Positions 6,588 to 16,287 of a stretch of DNA of 41,842 nt are shown here, in pieces (the first letter of the stretch is position 1; every line of letters starts with the position of its first letter). The notes under the pieces are model-generated. The model did no database searches. It was not told the origin of the DNA and worked only from the letters and a program-made list of their open reading frames with translations. The stretch is from assembly GCA_019239965.1 (NCBI GenBank), contig JAFAZC010000145.1:1-41842 (forward strand). Direction: 5' to 3'. Both the position numbers and the translations under genes were made by a program. This stretch comes from Kutzneria sp. (GTDB lineage: Bacteria; Actinomycetota; Actinomycetes; Mycobacteriales; Pseudonocardiaceae).

Positions 6588-9185
6588 ATGGACGCGTTCA
6601 ACCCGACGACCAAGACCCAGCAGGCGGTCTCCGCGGCGGCGCAGGCGGCCACGATGGCTGGAAACCCGGACATCACGCCGGTACACCTGCTTGGTGCGCT
6701 ACTGGCGCAGGGCGACGGGCTCGCCGTCCCACTGCTGACCGCTGTCGGCGCCGACGCGACGGCGATCCGCGCCGAATTGGACCGGATGTCGCAGGCACTG
6801 CCCACTGCCACCGGCGCCACCGTGTCGGCGGCACAGCTCTCCCGTGATGCCGTCAGGGCGGTGACCCATGCCCAGCGGCTGGCCACCGAGATGGGTGACG
6901 AGTACGTCTCGACAGAACACCTACTCGTCGGCCTTGCCGCGGAAGGAGGGCAGGTCACCGACCTGCTCGGCCGGCACGGCGCGGGTCCGGACCAGCTGCG
7001 TGAGGCGTTCACCAAGGTGCGCGGCTCGGCCAGGGTGACAAGCCCCGACCCGGAAGGCACCTACCAGGCCCTCGAGAAGTACGGGCTGGACCTCACCCAG
7101 CGCGCCAAGGACGGCGAACTGGACCCGGTGATCGGCAGGGACGCCGAAATCCGCAGGGTCGTCCAAGTGCTGTCGAGACGAACGAAGAACAACCCGGTAC
7201 TCATCGGCGAGCCCGGCGTCGGCAAGACGGCGATCGTCGAGGGTCTCGCCCAGCGGATCGTGGCCGGGGACGTGCCGGAATCACTGCGCGGCAAGCGGGT
7301 CATCGCGCTCGACCTCGCGTCGATGGTGGCTGGCGCCAAGTTCCGTGGCGAGTTCGAGGAGCGGCTCAAGGCCGTGCTCAAGGAGATCACCTCGTCTGAC
7401 GGACAGGTCATCACGTTCATCGACGAGCTGCACACGATCGTCGGTGCCGGCAGTTCCGGCACCGATTCCTCCATGGATGCCGGCAACATGATCAAACCGA
7501 TGCTCGCCCGCGGTGAACTGCGGATGGTCGGCGCGACCACGCTGGACGAGTACCGCGAGCACGTCGAGCAAGACCCGGCCCTTGAGCGGCGATTCCAGCA
7601 GGTACTCGTCGGTGAGCCGAGTGTGCACGACACGATCGCCATCCTGCGTGGCCTCAAGGAGCGCTACGAGGTACACCACGGTGTGCGGATCACCGATGCC
7701 GCGCTTGTCGCCGCCGCCACGCTCTCCGACCGGTACATCACCGCGCGGTTCCTGCCGGACAAGGCGATCGACCTCGTCGACGAGTCGGCGTCCCGGCTGC
7801 GGATGGAGATCGACTCGAGGCCGGTCGAGGTGGATGAGGTCGAGCGGGCGGTTCGCCGGCTGGAGATCGAGGAGATGGCGCTGGCCAAGGAGTCGGATGC
7901 GGCCTCCCTCGACCGGCTCGCGGCACTGCGCGCCGAGCTGGCCGAGCGCCGTGAGCTGCTGTCGACGCTGACCGCGCGCTGGCAGAACGAGAAGAGTTCG
8001 ATCGACAAGGTTCGGGAGCTGAAGGGACAGCTGGAACAGCTGCGCGGCGAGTCAGAGCGGGCCGAACGGGACGGCGACCTCGGGCGTGCCGCGGAGTTGC
8101 GGTATGGGCGGATTCCCGCCCTGGAGAAGGAACTGGCGGCCGCCACCGAGGTGACGACGGCCTCGCCGGCCGCGGAGCTCATGCTCAAGGAGGAGGTCGG
8201 CCCCGACGACGTCGCCGACGTCGTCAGCGCGTGGACCGGCATTCCCGCCGGCCGCTTGCTCGAGGGTGAGACCGCGAAGTTGCTGCGGATGGAGCAGGAG
8301 CTGGGCCGGCGGGTCATTGGCCAGTCCGCCGCCATCAGCGCGGTGGCCAACACAGTGCGCAGAACGAGGGCGGGCATCGGGGACCCCGACCGCCCCGCTG
8401 GTTCGTTCCTGTTCCTCGGCCCCACCGGCGTCGGCAAGACTGAGCTCGCCAAGGCGTTGGCGGAATTCCTGTTCGACGACGAGCGGGCCATCGTCCGCAT
8501 CGACATGAGCGAATACGGCGAGAAGCACTCCGTCGCGAGGCTGATCGGTGCACCGCCGGGATACGTCGGCTACGACAAGGGCGGTCAGCTGAGCGAGGCC
8601 GTGCGGCGACGTCCGTACTCGGTGGTGCTCCTCGATGAGGTGGAGAAGGCCCACCCCGACGTCTTCGACGTGTTCCTTCAGGTGCTCGACGACGGACGGC
8701 TGACCGACGGCCAGGGGCGCACGGTGGACTTCCGTAACGTGATCCTGGTGCTCACCTCGAACATCTACAGCGAGGAGATGGTCGATCCCAGTCTGAACGC
8801 GGCCGCGCGCAGGGACGCGATCCGAGAGGTGGCGCGGCGACAGTTCAAGATCGAGTTTCTGAATCGGCTCGACGAGATCGTGGTGTTCGAGTCGTTGGCC
8901 ACGGACGAGTTGACCGCCATCGTCGACATCCATCTGGCTCAGCTGGAGAAGCGGCTCGCGCAGCGCCGGCTGTCGTTGGACGTGACATCGGCCGCCCGGG
9001 ACTGGCTGGTGCTCAACGGCTTCGATCCGGTGTACGGGGCACGGCCCCTGCGCCGGGTTGTGCAGTCCTCGATCGGCGATCAGTTGGCCAAGGAACTGTT
9101 GGCCGGTGAGATCCACGACGGTGACACCGTGGTCGTCGACCTGCTTGACGACCAATCCGGACTGATGGTCGGGCACAAGGTCTGA
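6588..9185 (+). CDS. clpB: ATP-dependent disaggregase ClpB (Hsp100)
   Basis: This 865-residue protein has the usual ClpB length. Domains in order are the Clp N domain (about 1-145), AAA1 with Walker A GEPGVGKT (207-214) and Walker [12 protein letters not shown], the coiled-coil middle domain (about 400-520), and AAA2 with Walker A GPTGVGKT (611-618) and [11 protein letters not shown], plus the GYVGYDKGG pore loop. It threads aggregated proteins through its central pore and hands them to DnaK/DnaJ/GrpE. The ATG at 6588 ([14 protein letters not shown]) is the conserved actinobacterial start. The frame is open back to 6510, but that part overlaps the HAIR-like operator. The middle domain separates it from ClpA/ClpC. 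Confidence 0.98.
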   Translation: MDAFNPTTKTQQAVSAAAQAATMAGNPDITPVHLLGALLAQGDGLAVPLLTAVGADATAIRAELDRMSQALPTATGATVSAAQLSRDAVRAVTHAQRLATEMGDEYVSTEHLLVGLAAEGGQVTDLLGRHGAGPDQLREAFTKVRGSARVTSPDPEGTYQALEKYGLDLTQRAKDGELDPVIGRDAEIRRVVQVLSRRTKNNPVLIGEPGVGKTAIVEGLAQRIVAGDVPESLRGKRVIALDLASMVAGAKFRGEFEERLKAVLKEITSSDGQVITFIDELHTIVGAGSSGTDSSMDAGNMIKPMLARGELRMVGATTLDEYREHVEQDPALERRFQQVLVGEPSVHDTIAILRGLKERYEVHHGVRITDAALVAAATLSDRYITARFLPDKAIDLVDESASRLRMEIDSRPVEVDEVERAVRRLEIEEMALAKESDAASLDRLAALRAELAERRELLSTLTARWQNEKSSIDKVRELKGQLEQLRGESERAERDGDLGRAAELRYGRIPALEKELAAATEVTTASPAAELMLKEEVGPDDVADVVSAWTGIPAGRLLEGETAKLLRMEQELGRRVIGQSAAISAVANTVRRTRAGIGDPDRPAGSFLFLGPTGVGKTELAKALAEFLFDDERAIVRIDMSEYGEKHSVARLIGAPPGYVGYDKGGQLSEAVRRRPYSVVLLDEVEKAHPDVFDVFLQVLDDGRLTDGQGRTVDFRNVILVLTSNIYSEEMVDPSLNAAARRDAIREVARRQFKIEFLNRLDEIVVFESLATDELTAIVDIHLAQLEKRLAQRRLSLDVTSAARDWLVLNGFDPVYGARPLRRVVQSSIGDQLAKELLAGEIHDGDTVVVDLLDDQSGLMVGHKV

Positions 9186-9260
9186 CGCTCGGCACGCCGA
9201 TCGCGCACCGAACCAGATAGTGATCTTCGCTCCTGGGCGGAGGGCCGCTACCCTGCAGGT

Positions 9261-9968
9261 GTGGGCATACCGGCAGGGGTCTGGTTCGCTGCGTTTCTCG
9301 TCGCGGCGGTCGCGGGGCTCGCGTTGCTCGCGCTCGACCGGGCGCAGCGCACGACCCGCAACCGCGAGCGGCGCCGGTGGGCCAGTCTGCGCGGCTGGCA
9401 GTTCACCGAGACCGACCAGGTGCTGCCGACCCGCTGGCAGCACGGCGCGATCGCTTACTACGGTAGTGGCATCGGCCGGGACGTTGTCGCCGGCTCGATG
9501 TTCACCGCGGACGGTCGGCGTCAGGTCTACGTGCTCGACCTTGAGACCAATGGCAAGGTCAACGCGGTGCTCGTCGGCATCCGCTGCCGGAGGTCGCACT
9601 CCGTCGTGGTCGAGCTGTGGCTGCCCAGCGTTCCGTTCCAGCGCGAACGGATGCCCGATTTGCTCGGCCCGGTCGGCCAGCGCTATGCATTCGTCTCCGA
9701 CCTCACCTCGGCCCGGATGCTGATCACCCCCGATCTCGTCGATGCCGCTGAGGAGATCGGTGGCGATGTGACTGTGGTGTGGCTCGAGGACGACTGGGTG
9801 CTTGCCGCCGCACCGCCCGGCATCAGCCCGGCGCGGCTGGAACGACTGCTGCGCGACGTCGGTGAGGTCGCCGACGTGATCGATCCGTTCGAGCCCGAGG
9901 GCGACCACGACGACGGCGCGGAGGGGGACGTGCACCGCCCCTCATTCGGCGGACGCAACCAGACCTGA
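9261..9968 (+). CDS. Membrane-anchored protein of unknown function, clpB-pyrE neighbourhood
   Basis: This 235-residue protein has one N-terminal membrane helix (about residues 5-25, GVWFAAFLVAAVAGLALLAL), then a basic stretch (TTRNRERRRW) and a globular domain of about 180 residues ending in an acidic tail. The positive charge after the helix puts the globular part in the cytoplasm. No catalytic motif is recognised. By position between clpB and pyrE it resembles M. tuberculosis Rv0383c (from memory). The GTG start at 9261 is 75 bases after clpB, so it may be read through from the heat-shock promoter. I do not recognise a function. Confidence 0.75.
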   Translation: MGIPAGVWFAAFLVAAVAGLALLALDRAQRTTRNRERRRWASLRGWQFTETDQVLPTRWQHGAIAYYGSGIGRDVVAGSMFTADGRRQVYVLDLETNGKVNAVLVGIRCRRSHSVVVELWLPSVPFQRERMPDLLGPVGQRYAFVSDLTSARMLITPDLVDAAEEIGGDVTVVWLEDDWVLAAAPPGISPARLERLLRDVGEVADVIDPFEPEGDHDDGAEGDVHRPSFGGRNQT

Positions 9969-9986
9969 CCCGATACGGTCTCGGTC

Positions 9987-10766
9987 ATGGCTACCGCGCT
10001 TGTTACAGGATCCACCGCGGGCATCGGCGCCGCGTTCGTCCGCCGACTCGCCGCCAGGGGTGACCGGCTCGTTCTCGTCGCCAGGACCGAGCCCCGACTG
10101 CGGGAGCAGGCGGCCGAGCTCACCGCCAGACACGGTACCGAGGTCGAGGTGCTGCCCGCCGACCTCGCCGATCCGGACGGCCGCGGGCTGGTCGAGGATC
10201 GTTTGCGGGACGAGGCGTCGCCGATCGACATCCTGGTCAACAACGCCGGCTTCGCCACCGTTGGTGAGTTCTGGACGTCGCGAGTAGACGACTTGCAGGC
10301 GCAATTGGACGTCAACGTGACAAGCGTGCTCCGGCTGACACATACCGCGCTGGCCGTGATGGTGCCCCGACGGTCCGGCGTGATCATCAATGTGGCCAGC
10401 ATCGCCGGTTTCCTGCCGGGAAGGGGGTCGAGCTACTCGGCGAGCAAGGCCTACGTGACCTCCTTGTCGGAGGGTCTCGCCACCGCCCTCGCAGGCACCG
10501 GGGTCCGCGTGATGGCGCTGTGCCCCGGGCTCACCAGGACCGAGTTCCACGGCCGCGCCGGCATCGACATGGCCGGCACGCCCAGGTGGATGTGGCTGGA
10601 CGCCGACCGGGTCGTCGCCGACTGTCTTGCCGACCTCGGCCGTGGCAAGGTCCTCTCGGTCCCCGGCGGGCAGTACAAGGCGATCATCGGGCTGACCAAG
10701 GTTCTGCCGAGAGGGCTGCTGCGCAGGCTCTCCGGGCGAGCCGCGAACGCACGCAACCGCACGTGA
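9987..10766 (+). CDS. Short-chain dehydrogenase/reductase (SDR)
   Basis: This 259-residue classical SDR has the NAD(P) motif TGSTAGIG (7-14), structural NNAG, and the catalytic Ser-Tyr-Lys set with YSASK (Tyr150, Lys154). The C-terminal extension is basic ([15 protein letters not shown]). This subgroup (DltE/YqjQ-like) reduces carbonyl groups on poorly defined, often lipid-like substrates. The ATG lies 18 bases after the preceding stop and the gene ends 13 bases before pyrE, so it is probably cotranscribed with pyrE and the SpoU gene. The substrate cannot be read from sequence. Confidence 0.9.
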   Translation: MATALVTGSTAGIGAAFVRRLAARGDRLVLVARTEPRLREQAAELTARHGTEVEVLPADLADPDGRGLVEDRLRDEASPIDILVNNAGFATVGEFWTSRVDDLQAQLDVNVTSVLRLTHTALAVMVPRRSGVIINVASIAGFLPGRGSSYSASKAYVTSLSEGLATALAGTGVRVMALCPGLTRTEFHGRAGIDMAGTPRWMWLDADRVVADCLADLGRGKVLSVPGGQYKAIIGLTKVLPRGLLRRLSGRAANARNRT

Positions 10767-10779
10767 AAGGCTCATCATC

Positions 10780-11346
10780 ATGCGAGTGGACGCCTCAGCT
10801 AGGTCCGAGTTGGCTCGCCTCGTCTCAGAGCTCGCCGTCATCCACGGCCGAGTCGTGCTGTCCTCGAGAGCCGAGGCCGACTACTACGTCGACCTGCGTC
10901 GGGCGACCCTGCACCATGCCGCCGCACCGCTAATCGGTCGGCTACTGCGCCAGCTGACCGTCGACTGGACCTACTCCGCCGCGGGCGGGCTCACGCTCGG
11001 CGCTGACCCGGTGGCCTGCGCGATGATGCACGCCGCGGCCGCGGAAGGGGACGCCCTCGACGCCTTCGTGGTGCGCAAGGCCACCAAGGAACACGGGTTG
11101 CGCCGGCGGATCGAAGGTGTCGATGTCGCCGGCAGACGGGTGCTCGCCGTCGAGGACACCTCCACAACCGGCTCGAGTGTGCTCGCCGCCGTCGACGCAC
11201 TGCGGGAGGCGGGTGCCGAGGTCGTCGGCGTTACCACCGTCGTCGACCGCGACACCGGGGCACGCGAGGCCATCCAGGCCGCAGGTCTGCCCTACCGGTA
11301 CCTGCTCGGCCTCGCCGACCTCGGTCTCGCCGCCGGCGGTGAGTAG
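10780..11346 (+). CDS. pyrE: Orotate phosphoribosyltransferase
   Basis: This 188-residue type I phosphoribosyltransferase converts orotate and PRPP to OMP in pyrimidine synthesis. The PRPP-binding motif VLAVEDTSTTGS spans residues about 121-132, and the catalytic loop VVRKATKEHG spans 98-107, both in the order expected for PyrE. The N-terminal hood with SSRAEADYYVDLR is the usual orotate-site region. The gene lies 13 bases after the SDR and overlaps the SpoU gene by one base (TAGTG). Placement next to clpB and an RNA methyltransferase matches the actinobacterial arrangement. The other pyr genes are not here. Confidence 0.96.
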   Translation: MRVDASARSELARLVSELAVIHGRVVLSSRAEADYYVDLRRATLHHAAAPLIGRLLRQLTVDWTYSAAGGLTLGADPVACAMMHAAAAEGDALDAFVVRKATKEHGLRRRIEGVDVAGRRVLAVEDTSTTGSSVLAAVDALREAGAEVVGVTTVVDRDTGAREAIQAAGLPYRYLLGLADLGLAAGGE

Positions 11347-12002
11347 TGGCCGCCGAGGACGAGTCCGGGCCCACCGAATGGACGACAGGAGCGGACATCG
11401 GTGTCGGACCCTGGGCCGGCCCTTGGCCCGATGACCAGAAGTACGACCCGGTGCTGCTAGCCGAAGGCGACCGGCGCAACGTCGTCGACTTCTACCGGTA
11501 TTGGCGACGCGAGGCCGTGGTCGCCGATCTCGACCTCCGGCGACACCCGTTCCACGTGGCCATCGAGAACTTCCAGCATGACCACAACATCGGGACCGTG
11601 GTGCGCACGGCGAACGCCTTCGCGGCCAAGGCCGTGCACATCGTTGGCCGGCGCAGGTGGAACCGGCGCGGAGCCATGGTCACCGACCGGTACCAGCATC
11701 TGGTGCACCACGAGGATCTCGACTCCCTTGCGGACTTCGCCGCGAAGGAGCGACTCGAGATTGTCGCGGTGGACAACACACCCGGCGCGGTTCGGATCGA
11801 GACCGCCGAGTTGCCGCGCCAGTGCATGTTGCTGTTCGGCCAGGAGGGGCCGGGGCTGAGTCCGCGGGCGCGTGAGAGAGCGGATCTCATGGTGTCCATC
11901 GCGCAGTTCGGGTCGACCAGATCGATCAACGCCGGTGTGGCGGCCGGCATCGTCATGCACGCCTGGGTGGTGCGCCACGCTGACCTGCACACGTCCTGGT
12001 GA
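11346..12002 (+). CDS. SpoU/TrmH-family RNA 2'-O-methyltransferase
   Basis: This 218-residue SPOUT enzyme transfers methyl from S-adenosylmethionine to a ribose 2'-OH in tRNA or rRNA. All three SpoU motifs are present: motif 1 NFQHDHNIGTVVRTANAF, motif 2 MLLFGQEGPGLS, and motif 3 QFGSTRSINAGVAAGIV, which forms the trefoil knot. An N-terminal extension of about 70 residues precedes the catalytic domain, with a YDPVLLAEGDRRNVVDFYRY segment. The GTG start overlaps the pyrE stop by one base. The target nucleotide is unknown. TrmH-type tRNA Gm18 methylation is one possibility. Confidence 0.92.
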   Translation: MAAEDESGPTEWTTGADIGVGPWAGPWPDDQKYDPVLLAEGDRRNVVDFYRYWRREAVVADLDLRRHPFHVAIENFQHDHNIGTVVRTANAFAAKAVHIVGRRRWNRRGAMVTDRYQHLVHHEDLDSLADFAAKERLEIVAVDNTPGAVRIETAELPRQCMLLFGQEGPGLSPRARERADLMVSIAQFGSTRSINAGVAAGIVMHAWVVRHADLHTSW

Positions 12003-12044
12003 CTTTCACCCCTGTGCTCCACGGTTGGTTGCCACGATGACCGG

Positions 12045-13127
12045 GTGACCGACTCCACAAGGGCACCCGCGCTGTGGGCGGCGAGGGCCGGCATGGCCGA
12101 GCGAGCCGTCACCACCAGGTATCTGCGTAGGCTGTGGGGACTTCCGGGGACCAGGCTCGGGGTAACCGCGTGGCCGGTACCGGCGAGCAGAAGGCTGCAG
12201 CTGGTCTGGCACTACTGGTGGCAGGCCCATCTGCTGGACTGCATGGTGGACGCCGAGATCCGCTCGCCGGACCCGGACAGGCGCAAGGACATCGGTCGGC
12301 TGATCGCGACTATCTGGCTGCGCAATGGCGGCCGCTGGACCAACCGCTACTACGACGACATGGCCTGGCTGGGACTCGCGTTGTGGCGGGCGGGGCAGGT
12401 CGGTATTCCGCGGCCAGCCGCGCTCGAGGTGCTCGCGCATCGACTGCGTGCCGGTTGGACCGACCATGGTGGCGGCGGGATCTGGTGGCGTGCGAACGAC
12501 GACATGAAGGGGGTGCCGAGCAACGGTCCGAGCGCGATCCTGTTCACCTGGCTCGCCGCCGATGGGCACCGGGCGGACCTGCAGCGTGCACTGTCCATCG
12601 TGGACTGGATGGAGGAGTGGCTGATAGACCAGGACAGCGGGCTCGTATTCGATGGCCTGCGGATAGGTCCGAACGGTGACGTCAGGGCACTCGTCGAGGA
12701 CGTGTTCACCTACAACCAGGGGACCTTCATCGGGGCGTGCGTCGAGCTGGCCTGCGCGACTGGCTCGCGGTTCTGGGCTGAGCTCGCGCGGCGGACCGTG
12801 CTCGCGGTACGCGAACACCTCACCGGCGAGACCGGTGTGCTGCCGGGCGGCAGTGGCGATGGTGGCCTGTTCGCCGGCATTCTCGCCAGGTACCTTGCGC
12901 GGGCGGCCCTGCTGCTCGACGACGCCGACGCGGCTCGGATCGTGTACCTCTCCGCGGCATCGGCCTGGCGGAACAGGGCGTCGGCCCATGGTGGCCCCGT
13001 GTTCGCCTCGGACTGGACGACACCGGCGGTCACCGGCACCCAGCAGGACCTGTCGGTCCAGCTGTTGGGATGGATGCTGATGGAGGCCGCTGCTGTGCTG
13101 GAACAACACAACGTGCGGCCGCGATGA
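12045..13127 (+). CDS. Glycoside hydrolase family 76-like protein, cytoplasmic
   Basis: This 360-residue (alpha/alpha)6-type protein has the GH76 catalytic Asp pair in NRYYDDMAWLGLAL (residues about 103-116) and repeated aromatic helices (LVWHYWWQAHLLDC, GGIWWRAND, VFTYNQGTFIGACVELA). GH76 enzymes are retaining alpha-1,6-mannanases. There is no signal peptide or lipobox, so unlike secreted fungal or Bacteroides members it should act in the cytoplasm, perhaps on mannosylated glycolipid or polysaccharide intermediates. M. tuberculosis Rv0365c in the comparable segment is a similar protein (from memory). GTG start at 12045, 42 bases after the SpoU gene. Confidence 0.82.
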   Translation: MTDSTRAPALWAARAGMAERAVTTRYLRRLWGLPGTRLGVTAWPVPASRRLQLVWHYWWQAHLLDCMVDAEIRSPDPDRRKDIGRLIATIWLRNGGRWTNRYYDDMAWLGLALWRAGQVGIPRPAALEVLAHRLRAGWTDHGGGGIWWRANDDMKGVPSNGPSAILFTWLAADGHRADLQRALSIVDWMEEWLIDQDSGLVFDGLRIGPNGDVRALVEDVFTYNQGTFIGACVELACATGSRFWAELARRTVLAVREHLTGETGVLPGGSGDGGLFAGILARYLARAALLLDDADAARIVYLSAASAWRNRASAHGGPVFASDWTTPAVTGTQQDLSVQLLGWMLMEAAAVLEQHNVRPR

Positions 13128-13140
13128 GACCGTGGGGTCT
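13127..13140. terminator. Short hairpin between convergent GH76 and lacI genes
   Basis: AGACC (13127-13131) pairs with GGTCT (13136-13140) over a GTGG loop and is followed by a pyrimidine-rich TCTCGTC. It is weak but lies in the 18-base gap between the two converging stops. Confidence 0.35.
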
Positions 13141-13145
13141 TCTCG

Positions 13146-14147
13146 TCACTCGCATCCGCAGGAGCGGCGGTGCATGAGTTTGGCGGGCAAGCGCACGATC
13201 TGCGGCGCACGGTCGGGATTGGTGATACGGGCGAGCAGCAGCCGCACCGCTGTCCTTCCGATCTCGGCGACGGGCTGCGCCATCGTGGTGAGTGGGGGGT
13301 CGACGAGATCGGCCCAGTCCACGTCGTCGTACCCGACGACGGCGAGATCGCCGCCCACCTTGATGCCCCGCGCCCGAGCCTCGTGCAACACGCCGACCAG
13401 CATGCTGTTGTTGGCGGCCACCACCGCGGTCGGCGGTGACGGGAAGCTGAGAAGCCGGCTGAGCGCGGCGGCTCCCTGTGCCGCACTCGACTCGCCGGGT
13501 ACGACCAGCTCGGGGTCCCACGGCAGCCCGGCGCGGCCGAGGCCCAGGCGGTATCCCAGTTCCCGTTCCGAGGAGGTCGCCAATCCGCTCGCTCCACTGA
13601 CCAGACCGATCCGGCGGTGGCCAAGATCACCCAGATGCTGCACCAGCGCCGAAACCGCCTGCACGTTCTCCGGACCGACCTGGTCGATCGACTGATGACC
13701 GGGCAGCCGGTCGACCAGCACGGTTGGCACCTTCAGTCGGCACAGTTCCGGCAGTACCGCGGTTGTCGCGCCCGGTGACGGGGTGAGCAACAGCCCGTCG
13801 ACCCGTCTTGTCCGCAGCATCCGAACCGAATGCTCCTCGGTTCCGGGCTCGTCATGGGTGTCGACGAGCAGCAGCGTGTAGCCGGCGGCCGAAGCCTCGC
13901 TCTCGATGGCCTGGATCAACTCGGCGAAGTACGGGTTCGCGGCGAGCGAGATCGCCACTCCCAGCGACCGCGTGCCTCCGGTGACCAGGGAGCGTGCTAT
14001 GGCGTCGCCGGTGTACCCCGTCGCGGCGACCGCATCGAGCACTCGTTCCTTGGTGTCAGCCGCGACAGCTCTCGTGCCGTTGACGACATGGGACACGGTG
14101 GTGATCGACACGCCGGCGAGTTCCGCGACGTCTTTCATCGTGACCAT
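13146..14147 (-). CDS. LacI-family transcriptional regulator
   Basis: This 333-residue repressor has an N-terminal LacI helix-turn-helix (MKDVAELAGVSITTVSHVVN, residues 4-23, with hinge helix ARSLVTGGTR) and a periplasmic-binding-protein-like effector domain (LGVAISLAANPYFAELIQAI, VDGLLLTPSP, VPTVLVDRLPG). The effector is expected to be a sugar or sugar phosphate. It is divergent from the ABC sugar transporter operon starting at 14270, and a LacI-type palindrome lies between them (14193-14204), so it almost certainly controls that operon. It ends CGCE, with two Cys near the C-terminus (RRSCGCE), a common tail in actinobacterial LacI proteins. Confidence 0.93.
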   Translation of the reverse strand: MVTMKDVAELAGVSITTVSHVVNGTRAVAADTKERVLDAVAATGYTGDAIARSLVTGGTRSLGVAISLAANPYFAELIQAIESEASAAGYTLLLVDTHDEPGTEEHSVRMLRTRRVDGLLLTPSPGATTAVLPELCRLKVPTVLVDRLPGHQSIDQVGPENVQAVSALVQHLGDLGHRRIGLVSGASGLATSSERELGYRLGLGRAGLPWDPELVVPGESSAAQGAAALSRLLSFPSPPTAVVAANNSMLVGVLHEARARGIKVGGDLAVVGYDDVDWADLVDPPLTTMAQPVAEIGRTAVRLLLARITNPDRAPQIVRLPAKLMHRRSCGCE

Positions 14148-14192
14148 GGCAGCCTTGTCTGAAGTTCTGCGCCAACGGGGGCACCTGGTTGC

Positions 14193-14204
14193 GCAAACGC
14201 TTGC
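14193..14204. promoter_or_regulatory. LacI-type operator GCAAACGCTTGC
   Basis: This 12-base near-palindrome (one mismatched pair) with central CG fits the LacI-family operator pattern. It lies in the 122-base gap between divergent lacI and the sugar-binding lipoprotein gene, 66 bases before the lipoprotein ATG. Confidence 0.65.
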
Positions 14205-14269
14205 ACGGGACCCTACCCCCCGTTAACGTCCCCGCAACCGACGCCACGCTGATCGGGAGGCAATGATTG

Positions 14270-15313
14270 ATGTGGCAACGAAGTCGCCGTGATCCGCGTT
14301 CTTGGGGCCGGCGGACAGGGGTGGCCGTGGCGCTGGCAGCCGTCAGTGCGGCCGGTGTCACCGGATGCACCAGCCAGCGGTACTGGGGCGGTTCTTCGAC
14401 CACGGCTGGCGGTCAGGCTGTCATCGGCCTCGTCACCAAGACCGACACCAACCCGTACTTCGTCGCGCTCCGCGAGGCCGCACAGGGCGAGGCGACCAAA
14501 CTCGGCGCACGGCTGAGCGCGCAGGCCGGCCGCTTCGATGGGGACAACGACGGCCAGGTGACCGCCGTGGAGAACCTCATGCAGCGGGGGGTGAACACCA
14601 TCCTGATCACCCCGAGCAACGCGACCGGCGTGCTCAACGTGATCACGCAGGCCCGGCAGAGAGGAATCATGGTCATCGCGCTGGACACCGAGACCAAGCC
14701 GGCCGACGCCGTCGACGCCACCTTCGCCACCGACAACACCGCCGCGGGCCGGCAGCAGGGCGCCTATGTGAAGGGCGTGCTCGCCGGCGCCCCGCCACGG
14801 CTGTTGATGCTCGACGGCACCCCCGGTGCCACCGTGGACACCCAGCGGCACAACGGATTCCTCCAGGGGATCGGACTCACCGACGACTCGCCGGCGATCC
14901 TCGGCCGCCAGTCGGTCAACGGCGAGCAGAACCTCGCCCAGCAGGGCGCGGAAAACCTGTTGCAGCGGGCTGTCGACGTCAACTCCATATACACGCTCAA
15001 CGAGCCGACCGCGCGTGGCGCCTTCTCGGCGCTGCGGGCCCGAGGCCTGACCGGCCAGGTCGTGATCGGATCGATCGACGGCGGCTGCCAAGGTGTCCGG
15101 GACGTCCGGGACGGCCGGTACGCGGCCACCGTCATGCAGTTCCCGGTGAAGATGGCCCAGCTGGCTGTCGACGCCGCCGTCGAGTTCGCCAGGAGCGGGC
15201 ACAAGCCGAGCGGCTTCCACGACACCGGATCGAAGGTGATCACCGACCGACCTGTCCCCGGCGTCGAGTCCGCCGATACCGCATGGGGGCTGCGAAACTG
15301 CTGGGGGACGTGA
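14270..15313 (+). CDS. Sugar ABC transporter substrate-binding lipoprotein
   Basis: This 347-residue ribose/fructose-type binding protein (Peripla_BP_4) has an N-terminal basic region and hydrophobic helix ending in a lipobox VTGC (Cys33). The mature domain shows GLVTKTDTNPYFVALREAA, GVNTILITPSN, MVIALDTETKP and DRPVPGVESADTAWGLRNCWG. It captures a monosaccharide outside the membrane and delivers it to the permease. The ATG at 14270 follows GGGAGG (14255-14260) by nine bases. A TTG just before it is not needed. First gene of the transporter operon. Its stop overlaps the permease start. The nearest described system by gene order is FrcBCAK (fructose), but the sugar is not proven. Confidence 0.9.
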   Translation: MWQRSRRDPRSWGRRTGVAVALAAVSAAGVTGCTSQRYWGGSSTTAGGQAVIGLVTKTDTNPYFVALREAAQGEATKLGARLSAQAGRFDGDNDGQVTAVENLMQRGVNTILITPSNATGVLNVITQARQRGIMVIALDTETKPADAVDATFATDNTAAGRQQGAYVKGVLAGAPPRLLMLDGTPGATVDTQRHNGFLQGIGLTDDSPAILGRQSVNGEQNLAQQGAENLLQRAVDVNSIYTLNEPTARGAFSALRARGLTGQVVIGSIDGGCQGVRDVRDGRYAATVMQFPVKMAQLAVDAAVEFARSGHKPSGFHDTGSKVITDRPVPGVESADTAWGLRNCWGT

Positions 15314-16287
15314 TGTACGCCAACCGCACAAGAGCCGACCTCGGCGAGTTCGTTCTGCGCACGCCGGCCGTCGGGCCGGCGATCGCGCTCGCCGTCGCCG
15401 TCGTCGTGTTCGCCTTGACCACGAACACCTTCCTGGAGTTGGACAACCTTTCGCTCGTCGTCGAGCAGTCTCTCGTGGTCGGCACGCTCGCACTGGGCCA
15501 GACGCTGATCATTCTCACCGCCGGAATCGACCTCGCGAACGCGGCGAACATGGTGCTGGCCACCCTGCTAATGGCCAAACTCGTCGTCGGCGGCACACCC
15601 GGCTGGCTGGCGCTGCTCGCCGGGCTCGCGGTAACAACCGCCGTCGGGGCGATCACCGGAGGGCTGGTCACCAGGATCAAGCTGCCCCCGTTCATCGTCA
15701 CCCTCGGATTGCTCACGATCCTTGCCGCGGCCAGCCGGATCTACACCGGGCAGAGTGTCGCGGTGAGCGACCCCCTGCTGTCCTGGCTCGGCACGCGCCG
15801 GTACCTCTTCGGCGGTATCGAGGTCACCAACGGCATGACGGTGGCGGTCGTGATGTACCTGGTGCTGTGGTACGCGCTGAGCAGAACCGGTTGGGGCAGG
15901 CACGTCTATGCCGTGGGCAACGAGCCCGAGGCGGCCCGACTGTCCGGCATCAAGGTGCGACGCACGGTGCTGAGCGTCTATCTGATCGCCGGCCTGGTGT
16001 ACGGGATCGCCGCATGGCAGGCACTCGGCCGGGTGCCCAACGCCGATCCGAACGCCTACCAGACCGGCAACCTGGACTCCATCACGGCCGTCGTGCTCGG
16101 CGGCACCAGCCTCTTCGGCGGACGGGGCAGCGTGCTCGGCACTCTTGTCGGCGCCCTCATCGTCAGCGTGCTGCGCTCCGGCCTCACCCAAGCCGGGATC
16201 GACGACCTCTACCAGAACGTGGCAACCGGCGTGCTCGTCATCGCCGCTGTCGCACTCGACCGGCTCTCCAGGGGGAGGCAGGCATGA
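15313..16287 (+). CDS. Sugar ABC transporter permease (RbsC/FrcC type)
   Basis: This 324-residue BPD_transp_2 family permease has about eight to ten hydrophobic segments and the conserved segments SLVVGTLALGQTLIILTAGI DLA and TRIKLPPFIVTLGLLTI. The cytoplasmic coupling loop is GRHVYAVGNEPEAARLSGIK, the usual signature that contacts the ATPase. Two start options exist, GTG at 15310 (four-base overlap with the lipoprotein stop) and ATG at 15313. Both sit behind a G-rich ribosome binding site. The stop overlaps the ATPase ATG (ATGA). A single permease gene suggests a homodimer in the membrane. Confidence 0.93.
   Translation: MYANRTRADLGEFVLRTPAVGPAIALAVAVVVFALTTNTFLELDNLSLVVEQSLVVGTLALGQTLIILTAGIDLANAANMVLATLLMAKLVVGGTPGWLALLAGLAVTTAVGAITGGLVTRIKLPPFIVTLGLLTILAAASRIYTGQSVAVSDPLLSWLGTRRYLFGGIEVTNGMTVAVVMYLVLWYALSRTGWGRHVYAVGNEPEAARLSGIKVRRTVLSVYLIAGLVYGIAAWQALGRVPNADPNAYQTGNLDSITAVVLGGTSLFGGRGSVLGTLVGALIVSVLRSGLTQAGIDDLYQNVATGVLVIAAVALDRLSRGRQA

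Noticed and set aside
8052..9935. 627-codon open frame on the minus strand opposite clpB
   Set aside because: It is antisense to the fully conserved clpB and to the next gene, has an Arg/His/Gly-rich composition typical of high-GC shadow frames, and shows no motif.
14302..15312. N-terminal extension of the permease frame back through the lipoprotein gene
   Set aside because: The extension is Arg/His-rich and out of frame with the lipoprotein, which has a lipobox and binding-protein motifs. The permease starts at 15310-15313.
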